Assembly (NCBI GenBank): GCA_016206565.1
Contig: JACQRG010000061.1
Span: forward strand, 1 to 39,350
Source of the DNA: Candidatus Omnitrophota bacterium
GTDB taxonomy: Bacteria; Omnitrophota; Gorgyraeia; Aquiviventales; Aquiviventaceae
Direction: 5' to 3'
Length of the DNA: 39,350 bases
The notes under the pieces are model-generated. The model saw nothing but the letters and a program-made list of their open reading frames with translations, was not told the DNA's origin and made no database searches. Of this stretch, positions 1-8,420 are shown one piece after another (position 1 is the first letter of the stretch; every line of letters begins with the position of its first letter). The translations under genes were made by a program, and so were the position numbers.

Positions 1-195
1 TCCGAGCGGCTCGTGCCCAAGGTGCCGAAGGGCAAGGTCATCGTGGCCGAGAGCGGCGTGCAGACCGCCGAGGACGTCAAGCGATTGCAGGGGCTGGGCG
101 TCCATGCCGTGCTCATCGGCGAAGCGCTCATGACCGCGCCGGACCCGGCCGCGAAGGTCAAGGAACTGTTTGACGGCCTGTGGGTGGGCCGGTAA
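1..195 (+). CDS. trpC: Indole-3-glycerol-phosphate synthase, C-terminal end (partial)
   Basis: Only the last 64 codons are present; the reading frame is open to the left edge of the window. The visible part holds the late TIM-barrel strands of TrpC: AESGVQTAEDV (the conserved AESGI element near the phosphate-binding site) and AVLIGEALMTAPDP (family consensus AVLVGESLM). TrpC closes the indole ring in tryptophan synthesis. trpB and trpA lie about 3.4 kb downstream behind their own promoter, so the trp genes here are split by unrelated genes. The identification rests on two conserved motifs at the expected distance from the C-terminus and is fairly secure despite truncation. Confidence 0.88.
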   Translation, partial: SERLVPKVPKGKVIVAESGVQTAEDVKRLQGLGVHAVLIGEALMTAPDPAAKVKELFDGLWVGR

Positions 196-208
196 GATGC
201 CCTCAACC

Positions 209-967
209 ATGGCTGCGACGCTGACGGTCAAGGACTTGCCGCTCTCGGAGCGGCCGCGCGAGCGCTGCCACCGCCTCGGAGCCGAGGCGCTCTCGGAGCA
301 GGAGCTGCTCGCGTGCGTGCTCGGGCGCGGGGTGGCCGGGGACTCCGTCCTGCACAGCGCCCAGCGGCTGCTCTCGCGCTTCGGGTCGCTGCGCGGCATG
401 GCCGGCGCCTCGGTGGAGGAGCTCTCCTCGGTCCACGGCATCGGCACCGCGAAGGCGGTGCAGCTGAAAGCCTCCATCGAAGTCGCCCGGCGCTTGGCAC
501 CGGCCCCGCCCGGCCCGCGGCCCCGCCTGGAGGATGTCGAGGCCGCCGCGGCCGTGGCCCGCCCGCTGCTGGCGGATAAGCCCAAGGAGCACGTCATCAG
601 CCTGCTGCTGGACGCGCGCCATCAGCTCATCCGCGTCGCCCCCATCGCGGTCGGCAGCCTCTCCGCCAGCGTCGTCCATCCCCGCGAAGTCTTCAGGGAG
701 GCCATCGCCGCGGGTGCTGCCGCGCTCATCCTCGCGCACAACCATCCGTCCGGCGATCCGGCGCCGTCCGCCCATGATGTGGAGCTGACGCGCCGGCTCT
801 CGGCCGCCGGCCAGCTGCTGGGCATCGAGGTGCTGGACCATCTCATCATCGCAGGCGCAGCGGTGGCGAGTCTGCGCGCGCTCGGCGCCTTCGGCGGGCG
901 TGCGCCGTCCCGACCCCGGCCCGCCCGGGGCGGGCGCCCGCAACGCCACAGGAGGGATCGTTCATGA
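209..967 (+). CDS. radC: RadC-like JAB/MPN-domain protein
   Basis: A 252-residue member of the RadC (UPF0758) family. An N-terminal segment (VKDLPLSERPRER, then GAEALSEQELLACVLGRG) leads to a helix-hairpin-helix with VHGIGTAKA near residues 75-83. The C-terminal JAB/MPN domain carries the metal motif HNHPSGD (about 177-183) with the later Asp at about 190. Once thought a repair gene, the family's role is unsettled. I chose ATG 209 because the family consensus begins close to VKDLP; ATG 197 and TTG 170 are in frame upstream. The last 25 residues (Arg/Pro/Gly-rich) extend past the usual family end. The stop overlaps the next start by four bases (ATGA). Confidence 0.88.
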   Translation: MAATLTVKDLPLSERPRERCHRLGAEALSEQELLACVLGRGVAGDSVLHSAQRLLSRFGSLRGMAGASVEELSSVHGIGTAKAVQLKASIEVARRLAPAPPGPRPRLEDVEAAAAVARPLLADKPKEHVISLLLDARHQLIRVAPIAVGSLSASVVHPREVFREAIAAGAAALILAHNHPSGDPAPSAHDVELTRRLSAAGQLLGIEVLDHLIIAGAAVASLRALGAFGGRAPSRPRPARGGRPQRHRRDRS

Positions 968-1389
968 GGCACGGCCTGTTCGTCGGCCTGCTCGCCGGGC
1001 TGGTGGTCTTGGGGGCCGGCGCGATGCCGGCGGGGGCCTATGACGACGAGGGCCGCCCGGCGCGCGGGCGGGACCGCGTGGACGAGGTCCTGGGCCGCTA
1101 CAACCTCCAACCGGCCTTCGAGAAGCTGGGGCGGGGGATCTCCAATACCTTCGGGGGGCCGCTGGAAATTCCGCTGGGCGTGGAGCAGCGCTACTCGAAG
1201 AGCGATGTGGGCGGCAGCATGCTCACCGGCATCGTCGTCGGGACGTTCAAAGCTTTCGTGCGCACCGGCGTCGGGCTCTATGAAACGCTGACCTTCTTCT
1301 TGCCCTATCCGGAGAACTACGCGCCGATTTTGCCCACCCTCGCGTACTTCAAGCGGGACACCGAGCGCCGGCCCCTGCCGCTGGAATAG
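964..1389 (+). CDS. Exosortase-associated protein, TIGR04073-like, exported
   Basis: A 141-residue protein with a clear Sec signal peptide: RH, a hydrophobic core, then PAGA before YDDEG. The mature part holds KLGRGISNTFGGPLEIP and GIVVGTFKAFVRTGVGLYE, followed by PYPENYAPILPTLAYF. This matches my memory of the small family annotated as exosortase-system-associated TIGR04073, whose function is unknown. A strong AGGAGG at 950-955 sits nine bases before the ATG, and the start overlaps the radC stop (ATGA). No exosortase or PEP-CTERM substrate is visible in the window, so the exosortase link is inherited from the family name only. Extracytoplasmic localisation is well supported. Confidence 0.75.
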   Translation: MRHGLFVGLLAGLVVLGAGAMPAGAYDDEGRPARGRDRVDEVLGRYNLQPAFEKLGRGISNTFGGPLEIPLGVEQRYSKSDVGGSMLTGIVVGTFKAFVRTGVGLYETLTFFLPYPENYAPILPTLAYFKRDTERRPLPLE

Positions 1390-1394
1390 CCGGG

Positions 1395-2147
1395 GTGAAG
1401 CACGTCCTCGTGATCGGTCGTCCTGGCATCGGCAAGACCACCCTCATCCGCCGCGTGGCCGCGGCCCTGCGTTCGTATGCGATTGACGGCTTCGTGACCG
1501 ACGAGCTGCGCGAGCACGGCCAGCGGCAGGGCTTTTGGCTCAGCAGCCTCGACGGCCGCCAGGTGTTGCTGGCGCACCGCCGCATCGAGAGCGCCTTCCG
1601 GGTCGGCCCCTACAAGGTCAACGTCCAGGTGCTCGAGCAGGTCGCGGTGCCGATCATCCACCGGGCCATCGAGCGCGCCGTGGTGCTGCTGCTCGACGAG
1701 CTGGGGCGCATGGAGCTCTACTCGGAGCAGTTCGCCCGGGCGGTGGAGGAGGCCTTCGAGCGCGGCCCCTCCATCGTGGCCACGGCGGGGGTCGCGCCGC
1801 TGCCATGGCTGGAGGCGCTCAAGCGCCGGCGGGACGTGGAGCTCATTCCGCTGACCAGTGCGAACCGGGGCGTCATCGAGGAGGAGCTGGTCGCGCGGCT
1901 GCGAGCACTCTGCGCCGAGGATGACGCGGTGCGGGCGCTGCAGCGCCAGGCGAACCGCATCTGCGAGATGATCGTCATAGGGGACGTGCCGCTGGTGGAC
2001 ATCGAGATCCAGCAGGAGGCGCTGCGCCAGGCGGTGGCGCGGGCGTTTCCCGGCAAGGAGGCGCTCTACCAGCTGTTGTACGAGAGCCGGTTTCGGCGGT
2101 TGTGGCAGCAGTTTCGTCAGGAGTCGGGAAGGGAGGAGGGGGGATGA
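1395..2147 (+). CDS. THEP1-type nucleoside-triphosphatase
   Basis: A 250-residue P-loop protein that begins at GTG 1395, five bases after the previous stop. Walker A is GRPGIGKTT near residues 7-15. A Walker B-like LLLDELGRMEL follows in the middle, where the THEP1 (DUF265) family has DEIGKMEL. These enzymes hydrolyse NTPs in vitro; the physiological role is unclear. Typical THEP1 proteins are about 170-190 residues. Here roughly 65-75 extra residues follow, with ICEMIVIGDVPLVDIEIQQ and an Arg/Gln-rich end, which I do not recognise. The stop overlaps the start of the transporter gene (ATGA). Confidence 0.8.
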   Translation: MKHVLVIGRPGIGKTTLIRRVAAALRSYAIDGFVTDELREHGQRQGFWLSSLDGRQVLLAHRRIESAFRVGPYKVNVQVLEQVAVPIIHRAIERAVVLLLDELGRMELYSEQFARAVEEAFERGPSIVATAGVAPLPWLEALKRRRDVELIPLTSANRGVIEEELVARLRALCAEDDAVRALQRQANRICEMIVIGDVPLVDIEIQQEALRQAVARAFPGKEALYQLLYESRFRRLWQQFRQESGREEGG

Positions 2148-2563
2148 ACGCGTTTTGGTGGGCGCTGCTGACGGCGGGCATCTGGGGGGTCGTGCCCCTC
2201 ATGGAGAAGGTCGGGCTCGCCTCGGTGGCGCCGAATGTAGGGCTCATCGCCCGCAGCCTGGGCGTGATGGCCGGAGTGGTGGTCTTCGGCGCGCTCTGGG
2301 CGCCATGGCCGGCGCTTCGCCAAGCCCCCCTGGGCGCGCTGGCCCTGCTCGCCGGCGGGGGCTTGCTGGCGAGCTTCATCGGCCAACTGGTGTTCTACCG
2401 GGCGCTGAAAGTCGGCGCCATCTCGCAGGTCACGCCGGTCGCCGGCGCCTATCCGCTGGTGGCCGCGCTGCTGGGGTGGACCCTGCTGGGCGAATCCATC
2501 ACGCCGCTGCGCGTCCTGGGCGTGATCTGCGTCGTCCTGGGCGTGGTCCTGTTGCGGCGCTGA
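2144..2563 (+). CDS. EamA/DMT-family half-size transporter
   Basis: A 139-residue membrane protein with four to five hydrophobic segments. It begins NAFWWALLTAGIWGVVPLMEK and ends in the EamA hallmark (FYRALKVGAISQVTPV, then LLGWTLLGESITPLRVLGVI). EamA-domain proteins of the drug/metabolite transporter superfamily usually carry two such repeats (about 300 residues). This one has a single repeat, like EmrE-sized or paired half-transporters, and would need to dimerise. ATG 2144 is preceded by a purine run (GGGAGGAGGGG) and overlaps the NTPase stop. The substrate cannot be told from the sequence. The next gene, an amino-acid-enzyme homologue, starts on the last base of its stop codon. Confidence 0.82.
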   Translation: MNAFWWALLTAGIWGVVPLMEKVGLASVAPNVGLIARSLGVMAGVVVFGALWAPWPALRQAPLGALALLAGGGLLASFIGQLVFYRALKVGAISQVTPVAGAYPLVAALLGWTLLGESITPLRVLGVICVVLGVVLLRR

Positions 2564-3555
2564 TGCGGCGCCTCTCCACGCTCGTGCTGACGCAGCGCGA
2601 GGTGGCCCGGGTCCTCGACCTGCGCCTGGCCATCCGCGTCGTGCGCGAGGCGCTGCGGCAGCAAGCGCTGGGCCGCACCACGATGCCGCCGAAGCTCTAC
2701 CTGCCGCTGCCGCGGCAGGGCGATTTCCGCGCGATGCCGGCGGCGCTGCAGCATCCCGCGGCCTGCGGGGTGAAGTGGGTCAACGTCCATCCGGGCAACC
2801 CGGCCCGCGGCCTGCCGACCGTCATGGCCGTGATCATCCTTAATGATCCGGCCACCGGGGCACCGGTGGCCATCCTCGATGGAGGGCTCATCACCAAGAT
2901 CCGCACGGCCGCCTCCGCCGCGGTGGCCGCACAGATCCTGGCCCGCCGCGGGGCGGGACGGGTCGCGCTGGTCGGCTGCGGCGCGCAGGCGGACGCGCAG
3001 CTGCTGGCACTCGCCTGCGTGCGGCGGCTGCGCGAGGTGCGGGTGTGGGGCTATTGGCCGGGCGAAGCCGAGCGCTTCTGCCGCCGGATGCGGCCGCAGC
3101 TGCGCGGGGCGCGGCTGGCCGCGGCCGGCACGGTGCGGGAGTGCGTCCGGCAGGCGGAGCTCATCGTGACGATGACGATTGCGCGCCGGCCGCTGGTCCA
3201 GCGCGGGTGGGTGGCCGAGGGCGCCCACCTCAACGCCATCGGCGCCGATGCGCCCGGCAAGCAGGAGCTGGACCCGCGCCTGCTGCACGAGGCGCTGGTC
3301 GTCGTGGATGACCGCGCGCAGGCCCTCCATGCCGGCGAGCTCAACGTGCCGGTCAGCCGGGGGCAGTTTCGCGCGCGCGACATCCACGCCACGCTCGGCG
3401 AGGTGCTGCTCGGGTGCCGGCGCGGCCGGCGCAGCGCGCGCGAGCTGACGGTCTTCGACTCCACCGGCCTGGCCATCCATGACGTCGCACTCGCGCATGC
3501 CGTGGTCGCGCGGGCCGCGCGCGCCGGTCTGGGCAAGCGCCTGTCCCTCGTTTGA
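2563..3555 (+). CDS. Ornithine cyclodeaminase / mu-crystallin family protein
   Basis: A 330-residue NAD(P)-dependent family member. Key residues are in place: Lys71 in GVKWVNVHPGNP (the catalytic lysine region, followed by the GLPT motif), ITKIRTAASAA, a Rossmann loop VALVGCGAQADAQ, and NAIGADAPGKQELD with the catalytic Asp. The family includes ornithine cyclodeaminase, alanine dehydrogenase, ketimine reductases and tauropine/opine-type enzymes, and the substrate cannot be assigned from these motifs. The Rossmann loop reads GCGAQA instead of the common GaGxQA, which is tolerated. The start (TGATG) shares a base with the preceding stop, giving coupled translation. The trpB promoter -35 box starts within its stop codon region. 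Confidence 0.85.
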   Translation: MRRLSTLVLTQREVARVLDLRLAIRVVREALRQQALGRTTMPPKLYLPLPRQGDFRAMPAALQHPAACGVKWVNVHPGNPARGLPTVMAVIILNDPATGAPVAILDGGLITKIRTAASAAVAAQILARRGAGRVALVGCGAQADAQLLALACVRRLREVRVWGYWPGEAERFCRRMRPQLRGARLAAAGTVRECVRQAELIVTMTIARRPLVQRGWVAEGAHLNAIGADAPGKQELDPRLLHEALVVVDDRAQALHAGELNVPVSRGQFRARDIHATLGEVLLGCRRGRRSARELTVFDSTGLAIHDVALAHAVVARAARAGLGKRLSLV

Positions 3556-3580
3556 CACGCTCTGGCCCTTCGGCTATCAT
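3552..3580 (+). promoter_or_regulatory. Sigma-70-like promoter of the trpBA-lepB run
   Basis: TTGACA (3552-3557), a 17-base spacer and TATCAT (3575-3580). It is a near-consensus promoter at the only non-coding gap before the long co-directional run from trpB to lepB. Expected transcription start is about 3587. Confidence 0.85.
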
Positions 3581-3591
3581 AAAAGTTTCAC

Positions 3592-3615
3592 ATGACCATT
3601 GCCGTTACGCCATGA
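3592..3615 (+). CDS. Possible seven-residue upstream ORF coupled to trpB
   Basis: ATG 3592 opens a seven-codon frame (MTIAVTP) whose TGA overlaps the trpB start as ATGA at 3612-3615. It begins about five bases after the predicted transcription start and has no Shine-Dalgarno site, as at the other near-leaderless starts here. It contains no Trp codon, so it is not a classical attenuator leader. It could load ribosomes that then reinitiate at trpB. Chance occurrence cannot be excluded. Confidence 0.35.
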   Translation: MTIAVTP

Positions 3616-4847
3616 CACACCACAGGTTACTGCCGGATCGCACCGGCCATTTCGGGCCGTTCGGGGGCACCTTTGTGCCTGAGACGGTCATGGCCGCGCT
3701 GGCCGATTTGGAGCACGCCTGGGCGCGCGCGCGGCGGGACCCGGCCTTCCGCCACCGGCTGCGCTCGCTCCTGGAGGAGTACGCCGGCCGGCCCACGCCC
3801 CTGTACTTCGCCCGGCGCTTGAGTGCGGCCCTCGGCGGGCGGGCGCGGATTTACCTCAAGCGCGAGGACCTGCTCCATACCGGCGCGCACAAGATCAACA
3901 ACGCCCTGGGCCAGGCGCTGCTGGCGGTGCGCATGGGCAAGTCCCGCCTCATCGCCGAGACGGGTGCTGGCCAGCACGGGGTGGCGACCGCGACCGCCGC
4001 CGCGCTCTTCGGCCTGGCCTGCGAAGTCTTCATGGGCGAGGAGGACATGCGCCGGCAGGAGCTCAACGTGGTGCGGATGCGCCTGCTCGGGGCGCGCGTC
4101 ACGCCGGTGCGCAGCGGCACGAAGACCCTGAAGGACGCCTGCAACGAGGCGATCCGCAACTGGGTCACGACCGTGCGCACCACCCACTACTGCATCGGCT
4201 CGGTCGTCGGGCCGCATCCGTACCCGCAGCTGGTCCGGGATTTTCAGTCGGTCATCGGGCAGGAGGCCCGCCGGCAAATCCGGCAAGCCGCGGGCCGGCT
4301 GCCGGACCTGCTCATCGCCTGCGTCGGCGGCGGCTCCAACGCCATCGGGCTCTTCCACGCGTTTGCGCGCGACCGGCGGGTGCGCATGATCGGCGTGGAA
4401 GCCGGCGGCACCGGCCTGCGGCCTGGCCACCATGCGGCGACGCTGGTCAAGGGCCGGCCCGGCGTGCTGCACGGGGCCAAGAGCCTGCTGCTGCAGGACC
4501 GGTTCGGCCAGGTGCTCTCGACGAAGTCCATCGCGGCCGGATTGGATTACCCCGGTGTGGGGCCGGAGCATGCCTACTACCAGCTTCGCGGCCGGGCCGA
4601 GTATGTCGCCGTCGGGGACCGGCAGGCGCTGGCTGCCTGCGAGCTGCTGGCGCGCACCGAAGGCATCCTGCCGGCGCTGGAGCCGGCGCATGCGCTGGCC
4701 TACCTGGCGCGGATCGCCCCGCGCCTGAAACGGGGCAGCGTGGTGATCCTCGGTCTCTCGGGACGGGGGGATAAGGACGTGCACACGATGGCCCAGCATC
4801 TGACGCGGGCCCAGGGACGCGATGGAACCGCTGCGCGCCGCGTTTGA
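3612..4847 (+). CDS. trpB: Tryptophan synthase beta chain
   Basis: A 411-residue PLP enzyme that condenses indole with serine. The N-terminus (LLPDRTGHFGPFGGTFVPET) fixes the start at ATG 3612, and total length is normal. The PLP lysine is Lys94 in HTGAHKINNALGQ. ETGAGQHGVATATAAA carries the catalytic Glu, CVGGGSNAIG binds the cofactor phosphate, and the C-terminus has GLSGRGDKD. It overlaps trpA by 26 bases, consistent with coupled synthesis of the alpha2beta2 complex. The upstream promoter and the tiny ORF ending on its start codon are described separately. Its partner trpC lies in a different transcription unit upstream. Confidence 0.97.
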   Translation: MTHHRLLPDRTGHFGPFGGTFVPETVMAALADLEHAWARARRDPAFRHRLRSLLEEYAGRPTPLYFARRLSAALGGRARIYLKREDLLHTGAHKINNALGQALLAVRMGKSRLIAETGAGQHGVATATAAALFGLACEVFMGEEDMRRQELNVVRMRLLGARVTPVRSGTKTLKDACNEAIRNWVTTVRTTHYCIGSVVGPHPYPQLVRDFQSVIGQEARRQIRQAAGRLPDLLIACVGGGSNAIGLFHAFARDRRVRMIGVEAGGTGLRPGHHAATLVKGRPGVLHGAKSLLLQDRFGQVLSTKSIAAGLDYPGVGPEHAYYQLRGRAEYVAVGDRQALAACELLARTEGILPALEPAHALAYLARIAPRLKRGSVVILGLSGRGDKDVHTMAQHLTRAQGRDGTAARRV

Positions 4848-5658
4848 GCGGCTGCGCCGGCAGCGGCGCAAGGCGCTGGTGCCGTTTATCATGGGCGGCG
4901 ACCCGGACCTGCGCGCGACCCCTGCGCTCCTGCTCGCCCTGCAGGCGGCCGGCGCGGATGTGATCGAGATCGGCGTGCCGTTTTCGGATCCGCTGGCCGA
5001 CGGGCCGGTGATCCAGGCCGCGTCCGCGCGCGCGCTGGCGCGCGGGGCGACACCGGCCAACGTGCTGCGCGCCATCGCCTCGGCGGCCCCGCGCCTGCGC
5101 GTCCCGGTGGTCTGCCTGACGTATTGGAACCCGGTCATCCAGTTTGGATTCAACCCCGGCTCGCGCGCAAGGCGGGCCGGGGGGTCGCCGGCGCGGTTTC
5201 TGACCGCGGCCAAGGCCAGCGGTGTGAGCGGCCTGATCGTGCCGGATTTGCCGGTGGAAGAGGGCGACGCGCTGCGCCGCGCCGCGGCGCGCGCCGGCCT
5301 GGCGGCGGTCTTCCTCGCGGCCCCCACCAGTCCGCCGCAGCGGCTGCGGCGCATCGCCAGGGCCTCGGAGGGGTTCATCTACTACGTGTCGGTGACCGGC
5401 ACGACCGGCATGCGCGCGCAGGTGCCGCCGTCGCTGGTGCAGGGCATCCGGCAGCTGCGGGTGGTGACCACCAAGCCGGTGTGCGTGGGCTTCGGGATCT
5501 CGACACCGGCCCAGGCCGCGGCCGTGGCCCGCGTCACCGACGGGGTGATCATCGGCAGCGCCTTGATCCACGCGATGCAGCAGGGCGGGGGGCGCGCCGG
5601 GGCTATCCGCGCGGCCGCCAGGTTTGTGGCGCGCATGCGCAAGGCGCTTGACGCATGA
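4822..5658 (+). CDS. trpA: Tryptophan synthase alpha chain
   Basis: A 278-residue TIM-barrel protein that cleaves indole-3-glycerol phosphate and channels indole to TrpB. The catalytic residues fall at the textbook numbers: Glu49 in DVIEIGVPFSDP and Asp60 in PLADGP. GLIVPDLP and YVSVTGTTGMR (canonical SxxGVTG region) follow. Between the WNP motif and the next helix there are about 14 extra residues (roughly 112-125, Arg/Gly/Pro-rich) where most family members run directly into the helix. The gene overlaps trpB by 26 bases and ends in an ATGA overlap with the next gene. Confidence 0.96.
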   Translation: MEPLRAAFERLRRQRRKALVPFIMGGDPDLRATPALLLALQAAGADVIEIGVPFSDPLADGPVIQAASARALARGATPANVLRAIASAAPRLRVPVVCLTYWNPVIQFGFNPGSRARRAGGSPARFLTAAKASGVSGLIVPDLPVEEGDALRRAAARAGLAAVFLAAPTSPPQRLRRIARASEGFIYYVSVTGTTGMRAQVPPSLVQGIRQLRVVTTKPVCVGFGISTPAQAAAVARVTDGVIIGSALIHAMQQGGGRAGAIRAAARFVARMRKALDA

Positions 5659-6719
5659 CGCGGCCGCGCGTCACGTTTGCCATCATGGCCGGCGGCCGCG
5701 GCGAGCGGCTCTGGCCGCTGGTGCGGGCCTCGCGCCCCAAGGTGTGTTTGACGACGGACGGGCGGCAGTCGCTGCTGCAGACGACCGTGGACCGGATGCG
5801 GCCGGCCTGGCGAGGCGCCGACTGGCTGATTGTCACGACCCAGGAGCAAGCCCGGGCGGTGCGCCGCGCCCTGCCGCCGTCGCTGCACGGCCGGGTGCTG
5901 GCGGAGCCGCAGGGCCGCAACACCGCGGCCTGCATCACCCTGGCGGCGCTGACCGTGGCGGCCCAGGACCCGAAGCGGGTGCTGGTCTTCGCGCCGGCCG
6001 ACCATTGGATGGGCGATCCGGCGGCGTTTCGCCGCGCGCTGCGCACGGCCATCCGGGCCGCCGCGGCCCACGACACGCTGGTGACGATCGGCATCCGGCC
6101 CACGCATCCTCACACCGGCCTGGGCTATCTGCGAGCCGGTGAACGAGCGCACGTGCCGGGGCCGGTGCCAGCGTACCGACTGGCGCAGTTTATCGAGAAG
6201 CCATCCGCTGAGCTGGCCCAGCGTCTCGTGAGCGGCCGCAGGACGTTTTGGAACAGCGGGCTGTTCATCGGCAGGGCGGAGGTGTTCCTCGGGTGCGTCA
6301 TGACGTGGCTGCCGCAGCATCTGCGCCGCTTGCTGCCGCTGGCCAACGGGGCGAGCGCGCCGCAGGCCGCGGCGGCCTACCAAGCGCTGCCCGCCGTCTC
6401 CTTTGACCAGGGGGTCATGGCGCATCTGCGCGGCGGCCTGATCATCGAGGGGCGGTTTGCCTGGGCGGACCTGGGCAGCTGGGACGTCTGGGCCCAGCGC
6501 AGCACGACGAGCGCGCCGCAGATGCTGGTTGGCACCCGCAACGTCAGTGTCATCAGCGAAGGCAAGGATGGGCATCTCGTGGCCGCCGTCGGCGTGCGCG
6601 ACCTGGTCATCGTCCAGACGCCGGACGCCACGCTGGTCTGCCCGGCCGGCCGGGCTCAGGACGTGCGCGAGGTGGTGCGCCGCCTGCAGCGGCAGCGCAG
6701 CCTGGCGCGCTTCCGCTGA
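5655..6719 (+). CDS. manC: Mannose-1-phosphate guanylyltransferase
   Basis: A 354-residue nucleotidyltransferase that would make GDP-mannose from GTP and mannose-1-phosphate. MAGGRGERLWPLVR near the start is the nucleotide-binding signature, AEPQGRNTAACI the family motif, and VFAPADHWMGD the metal-binding region. FIEKPS with WNSGLFIGRAEVFL follows, and WADLGSWDVW near residue 275 matches the sugar-site consensus. The length fits the monofunctional bacterial form without an isomerase domain. A phosphohexomutase three genes downstream (9085) could supply mannose-1-phosphate, so the two may feed glycan synthesis. RASRPKV replaces the more usual SRxxRPKQ, a mild deviation. It starts in an ATGA overlap with trpA. 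Confidence 0.88.
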   Translation: MTRPRVTFAIMAGGRGERLWPLVRASRPKVCLTTDGRQSLLQTTVDRMRPAWRGADWLIVTTQEQARAVRRALPPSLHGRVLAEPQGRNTAACITLAALTVAAQDPKRVLVFAPADHWMGDPAAFRRALRTAIRAAAAHDTLVTIGIRPTHPHTGLGYLRAGERAHVPGPVPAYRLAQFIEKPSAELAQRLVSGRRTFWNSGLFIGRAEVFLGCVMTWLPQHLRRLLPLANGASAPQAAAAYQALPAVSFDQGVMAHLRGGLIIEGRFAWADLGSWDVWAQRSTTSAPQMLVGTRNVSVISEGKDGHLVAAVGVRDLVIVQTPDATLVCPAGRAQDVREVVRRLQRQRSLARFR

Positions 6720-6725
6720 CGCAGC

Positions 6726-7148
6726 ATGCGCGCGCTGGGCGTGGATCTAGGCACCAAGCGCATCGGTATTGCGCTGAGCGACGCGCTGGGGTTAACCGCC
6801 CAGCCGCTGGCGGTGCTGCCCTGCCGGGGCCAGGAGGCGGACGCGACTGCGGTGCAGGCGCTGGTAGCGGCGCATCAGGTCTCCGTGGTGGTGATCGGCC
6901 TGCCCTTAGCCCTCGATGGCCGGCGCGGCCCGCCGGCGCAGCGCGCCGAGGCATTTGCGCGGCGCGTGCAAGCACAGGTTGCGGTGCCGGTGAAACTGGT
7001 GGACGAGCGGTTCACGACGGCGCAGGGGCAGCGCGCGCTGCTCGAAACCGGGGTTCGGCGCGCAAAGCGCAAACAGGTGATTGACCAGGTGGCCGCCCAA
7101 CTCATCTTGCAACAGTATCTCGATGCCGCGCGCGACCCGTCCCGCTAA
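6726..7148 (+). CDS. ruvX: Putative pre-16S rRNA nuclease / Holliday junction resolvase YqgF
   Basis: A 140-residue RNase H-fold protein. It has LGVDLGTKRIGIALSD (first catalytic Asp), VVVIGLPLALDGRRGP (canonical GLPxxxdG), VKLVDERFTTAQ (catalytic Glu) and an Asp near the C-terminus in VIDQVAAQLILQQYLD. The family is associated with maturation of the 16S rRNA 5' end, with Holliday-junction cleavage an older proposal. ATG 6726 lies six bases after the previous stop, with no clear Shine-Dalgarno site. Its end overlaps the M16 peptidase start by 26 bases, the same length as the trpB/trpA overlap. Confidence 0.93.
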   Translation: MRALGVDLGTKRIGIALSDALGLTAQPLAVLPCRGQEADATAVQALVAAHQVSVVVIGLPLALDGRRGPPAQRAEAFARRVQAQVAVPVKLVDERFTTAQGQRALLETGVRRAKRKQVIDQVAAQLILQQYLDAARDPSR

Positions 7149-8420
7149 CCCCTACCACATCGACACCCTGGCCAACGGGGCCGGGCTGATCCTGCGGCCG
7201 ATGCCGCAGGCCCGGTCGGTGGCCGTCGGCGTCTGGGTGCAGGCTGGCGGGCGCTATGAGGCGCCGGCCCAGGCCGGCATCTCGCATTTCGTGGAGCACT
7301 TGCTCTTCAAGGGCACGCGCCGGCGCTCCTGCGAGCAGCTCAAGCAACAGGTGGAAGGGGTCGGCGGGAGCCTCAACGGCTTCACCGCCGAGGAGTTCAC
7401 CTGCTACATGGCCAAGGTGCCCCGCCGCTTCGCGGCGCGGGCCCTGGGCGTGCTGGCCGACATGGTGCGCCGGCCGACGATGCAGCCGCGCGACGTCGAG
7501 AAGGAGCGCGAGGTCATCCTGGAAGAGATCCGCATGTACGAGGACAACCCGGGCCAGTACGTGCACGACCTCTTCAACCAGCTGCTGTGGCCCAACCATC
7601 CGCTCGGCATGATCCTCTCCGGGACCATCGAGACCGTGCGGCGCATGAGCCGCGCGGACCTGGTGCGGTACTGGCGCTCGCGCTACCAGCCGCGGGGCTT
7701 GCTGGTGTCGTGCGCCGGCGCGTTCGAGGCCCAGGCGATGGCGCGGCAGGTGCGGCAGGCGTTCGGCTCGATGCGCAGCGCCCGCCGCCGGCCGTTCGCG
7801 CGCGCCCCCCGGCCGCGCCGCGGCCCGCAGGTGAAGGTCTGGCGCAAAGACACCGAGCAGGCGCACGTGTGCGTGGGCACCTATGCCATCCCCCGCACCC
7901 ATCCGGACCGCTTCGCGCTGGAGCTGCTGCACGTGCTGCTGGGCGGCAACATGTCCTCGCGGCTGTTCCGTGAGGTGCGGGAGAAGCGCGGCCTGGTGTA
8001 TGAGATCGGCAGCCAGATCCGGCGCTTCGAGGACACGGGCGCCTTCGTCATCTCCGCCGGCTGCGATGCGGGCAAGCTCCAGGCGACGCTGCAGGTCATC
8101 TTCACCGAGCTGGCCCGCCTGCGGCGCCGTCCGGTGTCGCGCTCAGAGCTGCGGCGCGCCAAGGATTACTATGCAGGCCAGCTGACGATGGGATTGGAGG
8201 ATACGATGGACCACATGCTCTGGATGGGGGAGCAGGCGGTGACCGTGGGGCGGGTGGCTATCCCGGAACTGTTGCTGCGGCATCTGGAGCGCGTCGGCGT
8301 CAGGGACGTGCGGCGGGTCGCGCGCCGGCTCTTTGAAACGGCGAAGATGCACGTGGCGGTGGTCGGGCCGGTCTCGGAGTCGGACACGCCCCGCTTGGCC
8401 GGCGTGTGCCGGGTGGGCTG

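Noticed and set aside
3627..5378. Minus-strand open frame of 583 codons opposite trpB and trpA
   Set aside because: Antisense to two fully conserved enzymes; low-complexity Arg/Ala/Pro product without motifs.
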